Both the position numbers and the translations under genes were made by a program. From Methylobrevis albus (GTDB taxonomy: Bacteria; Pseudomonadota; Alphaproteobacteria; Rhizobiales; Pleomorphomonadaceae), in contig NZ_JADZLT010000050.1 in the NCBI RefSeq assembly GCF_015904235.1, positions 186,001-250,000 of the forward strand: a DNA stretch of 64,000 bases, written 5' to 3'. Under the pieces are notes generated by a model that did not search any database, was not told the DNA's origin, and worked only from the letters and a program-made list of their open reading frames with translations. This document shows positions 7,519-15,900 of this stretch, piece by piece; positions within the stretch are counted from its first letter, which is position 1; each line of letters opens with the position of its first letter.

Positions 7519-8490
7519 TCAGTTCGGCGAAACGGCCACGCCCCAGGGGAAGCTGCCGACACCAACCGACCTGATCACCTCGTTGGTCGCGACATCGACG
7601 ATCGAGATGTCGTTGGACACGCCGTTGGTCGTGATCAGGTATTTCTCGTCGGGAGTGAACTCGAGCTGCCAGACGCGCTGGCCGACGAGCAGGTAGTCCT
7701 TGACCTCGTAGGTCTCGGCATCGACGACCGCGACGCGGTTCGCCGGTCCGAGCGCCACATAGGCGGTCTTGCCGTCGTTGGTGATCTTCACGCCGACCGG
7801 CTGAACCGCCTCGGAGCGGACGCCGTCGATCTCGAAGGTGATCTTCTGCGTGATCTCCTTCGACGCCACATCGATCACCGACACGGTGCCGCCGATCTCG
7901 GCCGACACCCAGACCTCCGAGTTGTCGGCCTTGAACTCGGCGATGCGCGGGCGGCTGTCGACCAGCACGTTCGCCACGATTTCGTGGGTGTCCGTGTCGA
8001 TGAAGTGGGCCATGTTCGTCGTTTCCGACGTGTTGACCACGTACTTGCCGTCGGGGCTGACGCCCATGCCTTCCGGCTCGACGCCGACCGGGATCTCGAC
8101 GATTGCGGTACGGGTCTCGAGGTCGATCACGGTGACGAGGTTGTCGTCCTCGTTGGCGACGTAGAGCATGGTGCCCTCGGGGTTGAGGACGAAGAGCTCC
8201 GGATCGGGACCCGAGGGCAGCGTGTGCGAGATCTGGTTGGTGGCGGTGTCGATCACCTCGACGGTGTCGTCGTCACCGACGCAGACGTAGACCCATTTAC
8301 CGTCGTGCGAGACGGTAATGCCGCGGGGGCGCTGACCCACCTTGATGGTGTCCGTCACTTCCCAGGTGGTCGAGTCGAGGACCGTGACCGTGTTGTCCCT
8401 CTCGTTCGAAATGTAGACGGTGTAGGCGGCTGCCGGAGTGGCAGTCATGGCAACGCCGCACATCAGCAACGCGAGCCGTTTGATCAACAT
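7519..8490 (-). CDS. PQQ-dependent catabolism-associated YVTN beta-propeller protein
   Basis: 323 residues with a signal peptide (MLIKRLALLMCGVAMTATPAAA). The mature part is built of about seven 42-residue repeats. Each carries an SxDGKxVYV-like strand and a (V/I)xVID..T or V-VD-(A/T)xT strand, for example VSHDGKWVYVCVGDDDTVEVID and LNPEGTMLYVANEDDNLVTVID. This is the YVTN beta-propeller type that accompanies PQQ alcohol dehydrogenase loci (TIGR03866-like; PedA1 of Pseudomonas putida is a probable counterpart). It is likely a periplasmic accessory of the adjacent ABC importer. It lies 110 bp downstream of the substrate-binding protein gene. Confidence 0.88.
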   Translation of the reverse strand: MLIKRLALLMCGVAMTATPAAAYTVYISNERDNTVTVLDSTTWEVTDTIKVGQRPRGITVSHDGKWVYVCVGDDDTVEVIDTATNQISHTLPSGPDPELFVLNPEGTMLYVANEDDNLVTVIDLETRTAIVEIPVGVEPEGMGVSPDGKYVVNTSETTNMAHFIDTDTHEIVANVLVDSRPRIAEFKADNSEVWVSAEIGGTVSVIDVASKEITQKITFEIDGVRSEAVQPVGVKITNDGKTAYVALGPANRVAVVDAETYEVKDYLLVGQRVWQLEFTPDEKYLITTNGVSNDISIVDVATNEVIRSVGVGSFPWGVAVSPN

Positions 8491-8600
8491 CGGTCCTGTC
8501 CTCCCTGACCCTTGTTATCGCCACTGCCCGGTTGTCGGGCAGCGCGTCTCAGACCCCGCCGCGGGGGCCCGTATTTCCAAGCCTCTGCCGCAGCCTCCCC

Positions 8601-9920
8601 TCAGAAGCTGCATTTCGTCTCGGGCTCGTCGTACCCCATCGTGTCGAGCAAGGAATTCGGGTGCAAGAACCCCTCCTGCGGCGACACGGAGACCACAGAG
8701 AACCCGTCAGCTAGCAGAATAGGTTGGCGAAGTTGGTGGTTCCACTTACGGATTGTTAATTTTTCACCTTTGAATGCTGCAACCGAGAAGCGTTCGTCCA
8801 ACATCGCCTCGCGGATCTTCGCCAGCTCATTCGACTGAGCCTTGGTGGCCGCATCACCGACCATGCGCACCGCCGTCCAGGCGTTGATATCGAGCGACTG
8901 CATGGGGCGGGTGTTGAGCACGCCGAAGCGGTTCTGCATCTGGAAGCCGGCCCACTGCTCGTGGTTCGGCGTCCAGGTGGTCGGGATCAGGCCGGCCGAG
9001 CCGGCGACGGGACGCGGATCCCAGGTGCGGAACGGAACGTAGGTGCCGAAGATCTCGCTGTCGTCGGCAACGAGGACGACATCGTGCGCCGGCGCATTCT
9101 GGGTGAACACGGGCATCTGCCGCTGCACCTGAACGTGACCGGAGTCGGTGCGGCGGGCGGTGTCGGTCTCGCTGTAGACGCGTTCCTCGACGATCTGGCC
9201 GCCAAAACGACCGGCCGCGCGCTTCAGCGCCTCGGCCCATTCCTGGTCCGCCGGCAATGCCCCGGTGAGCAGGAACCAGCGCGGCCATTTCTTCCAGACG
9301 AGATACTGGGCGAGCGCGTCGGCCAGCATGGAGTGGCTCGGCTGGATGTGGAACACGTTGGCGCGGCAGTCTTCCTCGCGCAGCCGCTCGTCCTTGGCGG
9401 AGATGTTGAAGAGAATGCCGGCCTTGTCGGCATCGGCGTCGGCAAGTGCCAGCACCGCGTCGGCGGGCACGTCGGTGATGATGGCGACGACGCCCTGGTC
9501 GATGAGCTTCTGGCGTGCCGCCAGCGCTTCCTCGAGCGTCTTCGCCGGCTCGACGAGCAGGTGGAACTCCTGCTTGGTGAACGTGCCGGTCGTGTTGTTG
9601 TCGCGGATCGCCGACAGCGCGCCGGCGACGCCGAGATCGTCCGGCGGGTTCTGCGACAGCGACAGCGTCAGCGACTTTTCCTTCCACTCGACGTAGCCGA
9701 TGCGGATCTGCTGGAAGTCGGGGTTGGCCGGCGTGACGTCGTTCACGACCGGGGCAGCCGGGGCCGCCGTCTGGGCGGCCGCCGGGGCGGTGTTCGCCGC
9801 CGCCAATAGTGCCGCCGCGACCACGGCGAGCGAAATGCCGCAGATCCGATGCAGGATTCGACGACCGCTACCGGTGCTCGACATTCGAATGGGCAGCTTG
9901 CCCTCGCCATTGGCACCCAT
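8601..9920 (-). CDS. ABC transporter substrate-binding protein, PQQ-dependent alcohol dehydrogenase system (LutA/PedA2-like)
   Basis: 439 residues. An N-terminal helix (about residues 25-50) is followed by the export site APAAAQTAAP. The mature domain has the type I periplasmic-binding fold (IRIGYVEWKE start; ADADADKAGILFNI, VVLVADDSEIFGTYVPFRTWDPRPVAGSAG). This is the branched-chain-amino-acid-like group that is always coupled to PQQ dehydrogenase regions (TIGR03863-like). The start at 9920 is supported by AGGGAGAA nine bases upstream; the longer frame overlaps the divergent gene. It heads the minus-strand operon and is divergent from the DUF3280 gene. In Methylorubrum and P. putida the equivalent ABC systems are needed for lanthanide-dependent growth. 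Confidence 0.86.
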   Translation of the reverse strand: MGANGEGKLPIRMSSTGSGRRILHRICGISLAVVAAALLAAANTAPAAAQTAAPAAPVVNDVTPANPDFQQIRIGYVEWKEKSLTLSLSQNPPDDLGVAGALSAIRDNNTTGTFTKQEFHLLVEPAKTLEEALAARQKLIDQGVVAIITDVPADAVLALADADADKAGILFNISAKDERLREEDCRANVFHIQPSHSMLADALAQYLVWKKWPRWFLLTGALPADQEWAEALKRAAGRFGGQIVEERVYSETDTARRTDSGHVQVQRQMPVFTQNAPAHDVVLVADDSEIFGTYVPFRTWDPRPVAGSAGLIPTTWTPNHEQWAGFQMQNRFGVLNTRPMQSLDINAWTAVRMVGDAATKAQSNELAKIREAMLDERFSVAAFKGEKLTIRKWNHQLRQPILLADGFSVVSVSPQEGFLHPNSLLDTMGYDEPETKCSF

Positions 9921-10047
9921 CAGACAAGTTCTCCCTAAATCAAGCCGGGATATTTTTCCGGACATCCGGCCCCGGTTCTGTTCATAGTCGTCAAGCTGCC
10001 CATGGCCGCCCAAAGAACGGCTGCCGGATAACCGGAGGAAATCTTCC

Positions 10048-10548
10048 ATGCGAACCGCAATGATTGCCGCGATTCTTCTTTTTGCAACGCCCCTCGCTGC
10101 GCAGGAAACCGGGAAGAAGGTGGCGATCTTCGACTTCGAACTCGTCGACACCAGCCTCGACGGCGAGATGCTCGGCACCACCGATGCCGAGTTCTCGCGA
10201 CTGGCGATGATCGGAGATCGCCTGCGGGCCTACTACGACGAGCACGCCGACTTCACGATCATCGGGGCGCCCGAGGTCGCGACCGAAGGTCGCAAGCACA
10301 ATCTGCAGTCCTGCGGCCAGTGCGACGTCAAGATCGCCCGGGAGGCCGGTGCCGACCTCGCCGTGACCGGCGTCGTGCAGAAGGTCTCCAACCTGATCCT
10401 GTCGCTGACCATCTATGTGCGCGACACCGAGAGCGGCGAGATCGTGCAGATGGCCGGGACCGACATTCGCGGCAACACGGACGAATCCTGGGGCCACGGC
10501 CTGCGCTGGATGGCCAAGAACCGGCTGCATCTGATCCCCGCGAAATGA
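10048..10548 (+). CDS. DUF3280/DUF2380-type exported protein
   Basis: 166 residues with a short signal peptide (MRTAMIAAILLFATPLAAQ). The mature part starts KKVAIFDFELVDTSL, the usual opening of this family, and has a Cys pair LQSCGQCDVKIAREAGADLAVTG near residues 92-107, followed by beta strands (NLILSLTIYVRD). The fold resembles periplasmic TolB-N/CsgG-like strand-rich domains, but no enzymatic residues are evident. GGAGG lies ahead of the ATG. Family members recur in methylotroph gene clusters next to PQQ-associated ABC genes, which agrees with its place between the binding-protein gene and the ATPase/permease genes. Confidence 0.75.
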   Translation: MRTAMIAAILLFATPLAAQETGKKVAIFDFELVDTSLDGEMLGTTDAEFSRLAMIGDRLRAYYDEHADFTIIGAPEVATEGRKHNLQSCGQCDVKIAREAGADLAVTGVVQKVSNLILSLTIYVRDTESGEIVQMAGTDIRGNTDESWGHGLRWMAKNRLHLIPAK

Positions 10549-10605
10549 CGGGCCGCGGAGCGAGCGAGCGCCGTGGCGGCAGGAGCGGGATCGGTGCGGC
10601 GCACC

Positions 10606-10680
10606 GGAACATGTTCCCGCCGATGGACGGGAACAAACTACAACTGCTTGACAGCAAACCCGAAGTTACAAAAATTTTAG
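10606..10680 (+). promoter_or_regulatory. Palindromes and promoter-like region ahead of the 72-residue protein and ABC genes
   Basis: A perfect 12-bp palindrome GGAACATGTTCC (10606-10617) overlaps a second inverted repeat GTTCCCG-N8-CGGGAAC (10613-10634). A perfect TTGACA hexamer follows at 10648-10653 in an AT-rich stretch running to about 10680, without an obvious -10 at ideal spacing. The arrangement suggests an operator-promoter for the genes from 10795 to 12680. The regulator is unknown. Confidence 0.4.
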
Positions 10681-10794
10681 ATCGGATCGCCGCGGCGCTT
10701 CCGTATATAGAAATCGCCTTGGCAGGCCGGCGCAGACCGGCCGCCAACGGCCGGGTGCGCCCAGTGGCGCATCTGCGTGAGGAGATGTTCCGAG

Positions 10795-11013
10795 ATGAAC
10801 CTGATCGACATCGTCATGACCGTCTGCCTGCTCTCCGACCCGAACAGCTGCCGGGAACACCGGATCCGCTACGAGTCGTTCGAGCCGCTCAAGCAGTGCG
10901 TGTTCGACGCCCAATTCTACATTGCCCAGTTCATGGGCGACCATCCCGAACTGAAGCTCACCAACTGGGGCTGCGCCTATCCCGGCGAGGCGCCCGAGCC
11001 GAAGAACTCCTGA
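10795..11013 (+). CDS. Small conserved four-cysteine protein
   Basis: 72 residues, MNLIDIVMTVCLLSDPNSCREHRI..., with GAGGAG about ten bases before the ATG at 10795 (preferred over the in-frame codon at 10777). There are four cysteines (VCLL, SCRE, QCVF, GCAY). The hydrophobic start with an early Cys, MNLIDIVMTVCLLSDPNSC, could be a membrane-associated or weak export segment. Similar short Cys proteins with this opening are widespread in Hyphomicrobiales and have no assigned function. It sits between the DUF3280 gene and the ABC ATPase in the same direction, so it may belong to the lut-like operon. Confidence 0.65.
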   Translation: MNLIDIVMTVCLLSDPNSCREHRIRYESFEPLKQCVFDAQFYIAQFMGDHPELKLTNWGCAYPGEAPEPKNS

Positions 11014-11021
11014 CCGGAGAC

Positions 11022-11045
11022 GGCGACCGCCCGGGGGCGGTCGCC
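11022..11045 (+). terminator. Perfect GC hairpin between the 72-residue protein and the ABC ATPase
   Basis: 10-bp perfect inverted repeat (11022-11031 / 11036-11045) with loop CGGG, right after the stop at 11013. No T run follows, so it is more likely a weak terminator or a processing/stabilising hairpin than a strong stop. Confidence 0.4.
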
Positions 11046-11076
11046 ATCCAGTAGTGCGTGGGACGGGGGCGACCGC

Positions 11077-11865
11077 ATGACGACCGAGACCGCGAACGCC
11101 TCGCCTGCCCCGCCGGCCGTTGCGCTTGCGGTTGCGGGACTCTCCCACGCCTATGGCGAGCGCCGCGCGCTCGACGACGTCAGCTTCGAGATGCGGGCGG
11201 GCCGCTTCACCGCCTTGCTCGGGCCGAACGGCGCCGGCAAGTCGACCCTGTTCGCGCTGATCACCCGGCTGTTCGATACGCGCGCCGGCGCCATCACCAT
11301 CGCCGGCCGCGACCTTTCGTCCACCGGGGCGGCGGCGCTGGCGCCGCTCGGCGTCGTCTTCCAGCAGACGACGCTCGATCTCGACCTCACCGTGCGGCAG
11401 AACTTGCGCTACTTCGCGCGGCTGCGCGGCATGTCGATCCGCGACGCCGACAAGCGGATCGACGAGGAGCTCGACCGCCTCGAGATGCGCGAGCGGCTGA
11501 AGGAAAAGGTGCGCAACCTCAACGGCGGCCACCGGCGCCGGGTCGAGATCGCCCGCGCCCTGCTGCACGACCCGCGCGTCGTGCTGCTCGACGAGGCGAC
11601 CGTCGGCCTCGACGTGCCGAGCCGCAAATCGATCGTTGCGCATGTGCACGAGCTCGCCCGCGACCGCGGCATCGCCATCCTGTGGGCGACCCACCTCATC
11701 GACGAGATCCTGCCCGGCGACGACCTGATCGTGCTGCACAAGGGGCGGATCATCGAGAGCGGCGGCGTCAGCGACGTGGTGGCGCGCAGCGGCGCGGCCG
11801 ATCTCGACGCGGCGTTCGCGCAGCTCACGCGCAAGGATGCGCCGGCCGAGGGAGCCGCGGCATGA
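11077..11865 (+). CDS. ABC transporter ATP-binding protein, PQQ-dependent alcohol dehydrogenase system (LutE/PedB-like)
   Basis: 262-residue ATPase. Walker A GPNGAGKS is at about 49-56, the Q-loop at VFQQTTLD, the signature NGGHRRRVEIA near 148-158, Walker B VVLLDEA near 168-174, and the H-loop WATHL near 203. The NGGHRRR signature and the short length are typical of ATPases that drive ABC-2-type permeases. This family (TIGR03864-like) is restricted to PQQ-dehydrogenase or lanthanide loci. The stop overlaps the permease start (ATGA at 11862). It is expected to work with the permease next door and the binding protein at 8601-9920. Confidence 0.9.
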   Translation: MTTETANASPAPPAVALAVAGLSHAYGERRALDDVSFEMRAGRFTALLGPNGAGKSTLFALITRLFDTRAGAITIAGRDLSSTGAAALAPLGVVFQQTTLDLDLTVRQNLRYFARLRGMSIRDADKRIDEELDRLEMRERLKEKVRNLNGGHRRRVEIARALLHDPRVVLLDEATVGLDVPSRKSIVAHVHELARDRGIAILWATHLIDEILPGDDLIVLHKGRIIESGGVSDVVARSGAADLDAAFAQLTRKDAPAEGAAA

Positions 11866-12680
11866 CCGAGATCACCGGCATCGTCTACTACCGCGCCTTC
11901 GTGGGCATCGTGCTGCGCGAGGTGCTGCGCTTCCTGCAGCAGCGCGAGCGCTTCTTCTCGGCGCTGGTGCGCCCGCTCGTCTGGCTGGTGGTGTTCGCGG
12001 CGGGTTTCCGCGCCGTGCTCGGCATCGCGATCCAGCCGCCGTACCAGACCTACATCACCTACGACGTCTACATCATCCCCGGGCTGATCGCGATGATCCA
12101 GCTCTTCAACGGCATGCAGTCGTCGCTCTCGATGGTCTACGACCGCGAGATGGGCTCGATGCGCGTGCTGCTGACGACGCCGCTGCCGCGCTGGTTCCTG
12201 CTGACGGCGAAGCTGTTCGCCGGCGCCGCCGTCTCGGTGATCCAGGTCTATGCCTTCCTCGCCGTCTCGGCCCTGCTCGGCACGACCTTTCCGGCCTGGG
12301 GCTACGTCGTGGCGCTGCCGGTGATGATGCTGACCGGGCTGATGCTCGGCGCGCTCGGCATGTTCCTCTCCTCGACGATCAAGCAGCTCGAGAACTTCGC
12401 CGGGGTGATGAACTTCGTCATCTTCCCGACCTTCTTCCTCTCCTCGGCGCTCTACCCGCTGTGGCGCATGCGGGAGTCGAGCTACATCGTCTGGCAGCTC
12501 TGCACCTACAACCCCTTCACCTACGCCGTCGAGGCGCTGCGCTTCGCGCTCTACGCGAAGATCGACCCGCTCTCGATGCTGATCGTCGCCGCCGCCCTCG
12601 CGGCGTTCCTCGCCGGCGCGGTCTGGGGCTACAACCCGACGCGCGGGTTCACCGCGCGCAAGGGCGGGCCGGCGGAGTAG
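11862..12680 (+). CDS. ABC-2 type permease, PQQ-associated (LutF/PedC-like)
   Basis: 272-residue inner-membrane permease with about six helices. A cytoplasmic amphipathic N-terminus (REVLRFLQQRERFFSALVRPLVW) is followed by the ABC-2 signature region (YDREMGSMRVLLTTPLPRW, about residues 93-111) and GALGMFLSSTIKQLENFAGVMNFVIFPTFFLSSALYPL. This matches the PedC family (TIGR03861-like). ABC-2 permeases are usually exporters, yet this family is paired with a periplasmic binding protein, an unusual combination. It is translationally coupled to the ATPase gene. No TonB receptor or dehydrogenase follows; REP-like repeats do. Confidence 0.9.
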   Translation: MTEITGIVYYRAFVGIVLREVLRFLQQRERFFSALVRPLVWLVVFAAGFRAVLGIAIQPPYQTYITYDVYIIPGLIAMIQLFNGMQSSLSMVYDREMGSMRVLLTTPLPRWFLLTAKLFAGAAVSVIQVYAFLAVSALLGTTFPAWGYVVALPVMMLTGLMLGALGMFLSSTIKQLENFAGVMNFVIFPTFFLSSALYPLWRMRESSYIVWQLCTYNPFTYAVEALRFALYAKIDPLSMLIVAAALAAFLAGAVWGYNPTRGFTARKGGPAE

Positions 12681-12712
12681 GTTTTTGGGTGGGCTTCGGG
12701 GTGGTCGAGAGG

Positions 12713-12911
12713 CCGTTACCCCTCCCGACCCGGCTGCGCCGGGCCACCCTCCCCACGAGGGGGAGGGATGAGGCCGCGGCACGGCGGTGTTCAGTCGGCA
12801 TCGCCGAACTCACTGAAGTCGTTGAGGTCGCAAACCCATCAGCGACAACATCCCTCCCCCTCGTGGGGAGGGTGGCCCCGCCGAAAGGCGGGGTCGGGAG
12901 GGGTAACGGCG
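12713..12911. repeat. REP-like inverted repeat pair, family B
   Basis: Two arms (12713-12770 and 12849-12911) are near reverse complements: GTTACCCCTCCCGACCC next to CACCCTCCCCACGAGGGGGAGGG, and the mirror version. Each arm has internal hairpins (CGGCTGCGCCGG; CCGCCGAAAGGCGG). The pair occupies the 268-bp gap between the permease gene and the convergent kinase gene, and may also terminate transcription from both sides. Confidence 0.85.
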
Positions 12912-12948
12912 TCGCCTCGCGTTCAGCGCCAGCGACCGACCGACTTCC

Positions 12949-15900
12949 CTACTCCGCCAACACCCGCGTCGACGGGAACGTCACCTGCACCAAAGTCCCC
13001 TGCCCCACCCCGCTGTCGATGCGGAAGTGGGCGCGGTTCGCCTCCACCAGCGCTTTCGTCAGCGGCAGGCCGAGGCCGGTGCCGCGGCCGGCGCGGGTGG
13101 TGTGGAGCTGGCGGAACGGCTCCAGTGCCTTCTGGATATCGGTCGGGCTCATGCCGACGCCAGTGTCGCGCACGCGCAGCGCCACCTCGCCGTTGTCCTC
13201 GTAGATCGACGAGACGATCACCTGCCCGCCCTGCGGCGTGAACTTGACGGCGTTGGAAAGCAGGTTGAGCACGATCTGGCGCAGGCTGCGCGCATCCGCC
13301 ACCACGTTGGGCAGCACACTCGACAGGCTGGTGCGGATGATGATCCGCTCGCGGTTGGCCTGCGGCTGCATCAGGGCGACGCAGTCGCGCAGCACGTCGT
13401 TGACCGCCACCGCCTCGAAGGAGAGGTCGAGCTTGCCCGCCTCGATCTTCGACAGGTCGAGCAGGTCGTTGACGAGGCTCATGATGTGGTTGCCCGACAT
13501 GTTGATGTCGCGCAGATATTCCTTGTAGCGCTCGCTGCCGACCTGGCCGAAGCGCTCTTCCATCATCACTTCCGAGAAGCCGATGATCGCGTTGAGCGGC
13601 GTGCGGATCTCGTGGCTGATCTTGGCGAGGAACTCCGACTTCTGCGAACTCGCGTTCTCGGCCTGGCGTTTCGCCGTGGTGAGCTCTTCCTCGACCCGCT
13701 TCCAGTGGGTGATGTCGCGCAGCACCGCGCAGAACTTGTCGCCGCTGACCCGGCCCATGGTCATGAACAGCGGGATGTAGCCGCCCTGGCTGACCGCGCC
13801 GATCACCTCGCGGCCGTCGTTGAGCACGCTGGCGACGCCGTTGCGAGCGAGGCCGTCGAGATAGTCGAGCGCGGCGCGGTGGCTTTCGGGGGCGAGCAGC
13901 TCGATGAAGCGGCGGCCGACGATGTCGGCGCGCTCGGCGCCGAACAGCGCCTCGGCCGAGCGGTTGCAGCCGATCACGGTCGCCGCGGCATCGACCACGA
14001 CAACGCCGTCGGTGGCGGTGTCGAGGATCGCCTCGAGCTCGGCGAGCCGCTGCTCGGCGCTGGTCGCCCGCTCCGGGGCCGTGGTGTCGACGGTTTCGCG
14101 CAGCACGATCAGCGAGGCGGGGCCGCCGCCGTGCTGGATCGCGTGCAGCGTCGCGGTCACCGGACGCTCGACGCCGTCGGCGCGGCGGATGGCCGCCTGG
14201 CTCTCGTTCTCGCGCAGCGCCCGGCCGGCGAAGGCCTGGGCGATGCCGCCGGCGGCCGCAAAAGCGTCGGCATCGGCGAAGCCGACCAGCTCGAGGAAGG
14301 CACGGTTGAGCGTCACCGCCTCGCCGTCCTGCAGGATCACCATCGCGACCGGCAGCCGATCGAGCACGGTCGCATCGACCGTCGTCGGCTGCGGCGGCAC
14401 GAGCCGCGGCGCCGGACGGACCGGTTCGCGGCGCGGCTCGCTCGTCACCGGCTCGTCGTAGCGGGCGCCGAGCGCCTCGGCGATCTGCCGGAACGCCTCG
14501 CGCTCGGGCCGGCTGAGCTCGCGGCCGCCCGTTGCCGGCGCTTCGGTGCGCACGAGGCGCGGCACCACGGGCGAGGGAATGATCTGCGCGCCCGGATGCA
14601 CGGGGGCCACCTGCTCCGGCGCCGCGCGGACGACGACGGCGGCGGGGGCCGGGGCATCGGCGACGGGGGAGCCCGGCGCGGGGGATTCGGGGGGCGTGAT
14701 GGCGTCCTCGGGCGTGATGGCCACGGCCTCGGATGCCGGGATGGCCTCCGGGGTCGTATCGATGTCCGCCGGGGGGGCGGCGTCCTGCGCGGCGGCGGCG
14801 GCCGGGTCGACAGTCAGGGCGGTTTCCGGCGCGGCGGGCGCTGCGGCCGGCGTCGCATTCGGGGCGTCCGGGCCGATGTCGGCCGCGGCCACGTCGGGGG
14901 CAGCGTCGCTTGCGGCCTGAGACCTGGTGTCGGCGTCTGAGTCGGAATCGACCGGCTCGGCTGCAGACTCGGGGACAAGCTCTTCGTCGCCGGTGAGCTC
15001 TTCGGCTTCCGGCAGCAACCCAGCGTCGTCGTCGCCGTAGTCGGCCATCGCGACGGGCGCGGCGTCGATGGCCACGGTGGGCTCGTCGGACGTCGCGACC
15101 GGTTCGTCGGCAGCGGCGGCCTCGGCGTCGATGCCGGAGACGTCGATGCCGGAGACGTCGCCGGTCGCGGACGCCGCGTCGGCCTCGGCCTCGGGCCCGA
15201 TCGCGGAATCGGTGTCGATCCCGGCGACCACTTCGGGCTCGGTTGCGGGAGCAGCGTCGGTCAGGGGTTCGGCGGCCGGCTCGATCTCGGCAATGGGATC
15301 GCCGTCGGCGTCGACCACCATGCCCGGCGCCTCGGGGGCGACTTCGGCCTCCGGGGACTCGGACGGCGCGGCGCTGCCGTCGAGGTCGAAGAGCAACGGC
15401 TGGGGTTCGGACGCCTGCGGCTCGGCGTCGGGCACATCCGTTTCGGGCTGCTGCGCAGCGACATCCGCATCGAGCCCGGCGGGCCCGGTATCGGCTCCGG
15501 GTGCATCGCCATCGGCCTGCAGAGCAGCGTCAGTTGCGTCCGTCCCGGTGTCCATCTCCGGCGCAAACAGGCGGTCGGCGCCCGGCAGCGACGGGTCGGC
15601 GGCCGTCTCCATCGCCGAAGGGCCGACCGCGTCGGTCGCGTCCGCGGCGGGTTCCTCAGAGGGCTCGATCGAGACGGCTTCGGCCGGCGTCATGTCGGCA
15701 TCGGCCGGGTAGGTCGCCGTCTCCGACGCCTCACCCGCCGCCCAAGCGGACGGCGCGGCGTCCGCGACGTCGGCCGGGGTCGCCTCTGCGACCTCGGCCC
15801 CCAGCGGCCCGGCCTCGTCCGGTGCCGGATCGTCGACGAATCCGGCAGCCGGCCGCGGTTCCCGCGCGCCCTCAGTGGCGGACGGCGGAGTTGCGTCGGA

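Noticed and set aside
10606-10617. LexA box
   Set aside because: The alphaproteobacterial LexA site is a direct repeat GTTC-N7-GTTC. The palindrome here has different spacing and no SOS gene is nearby.
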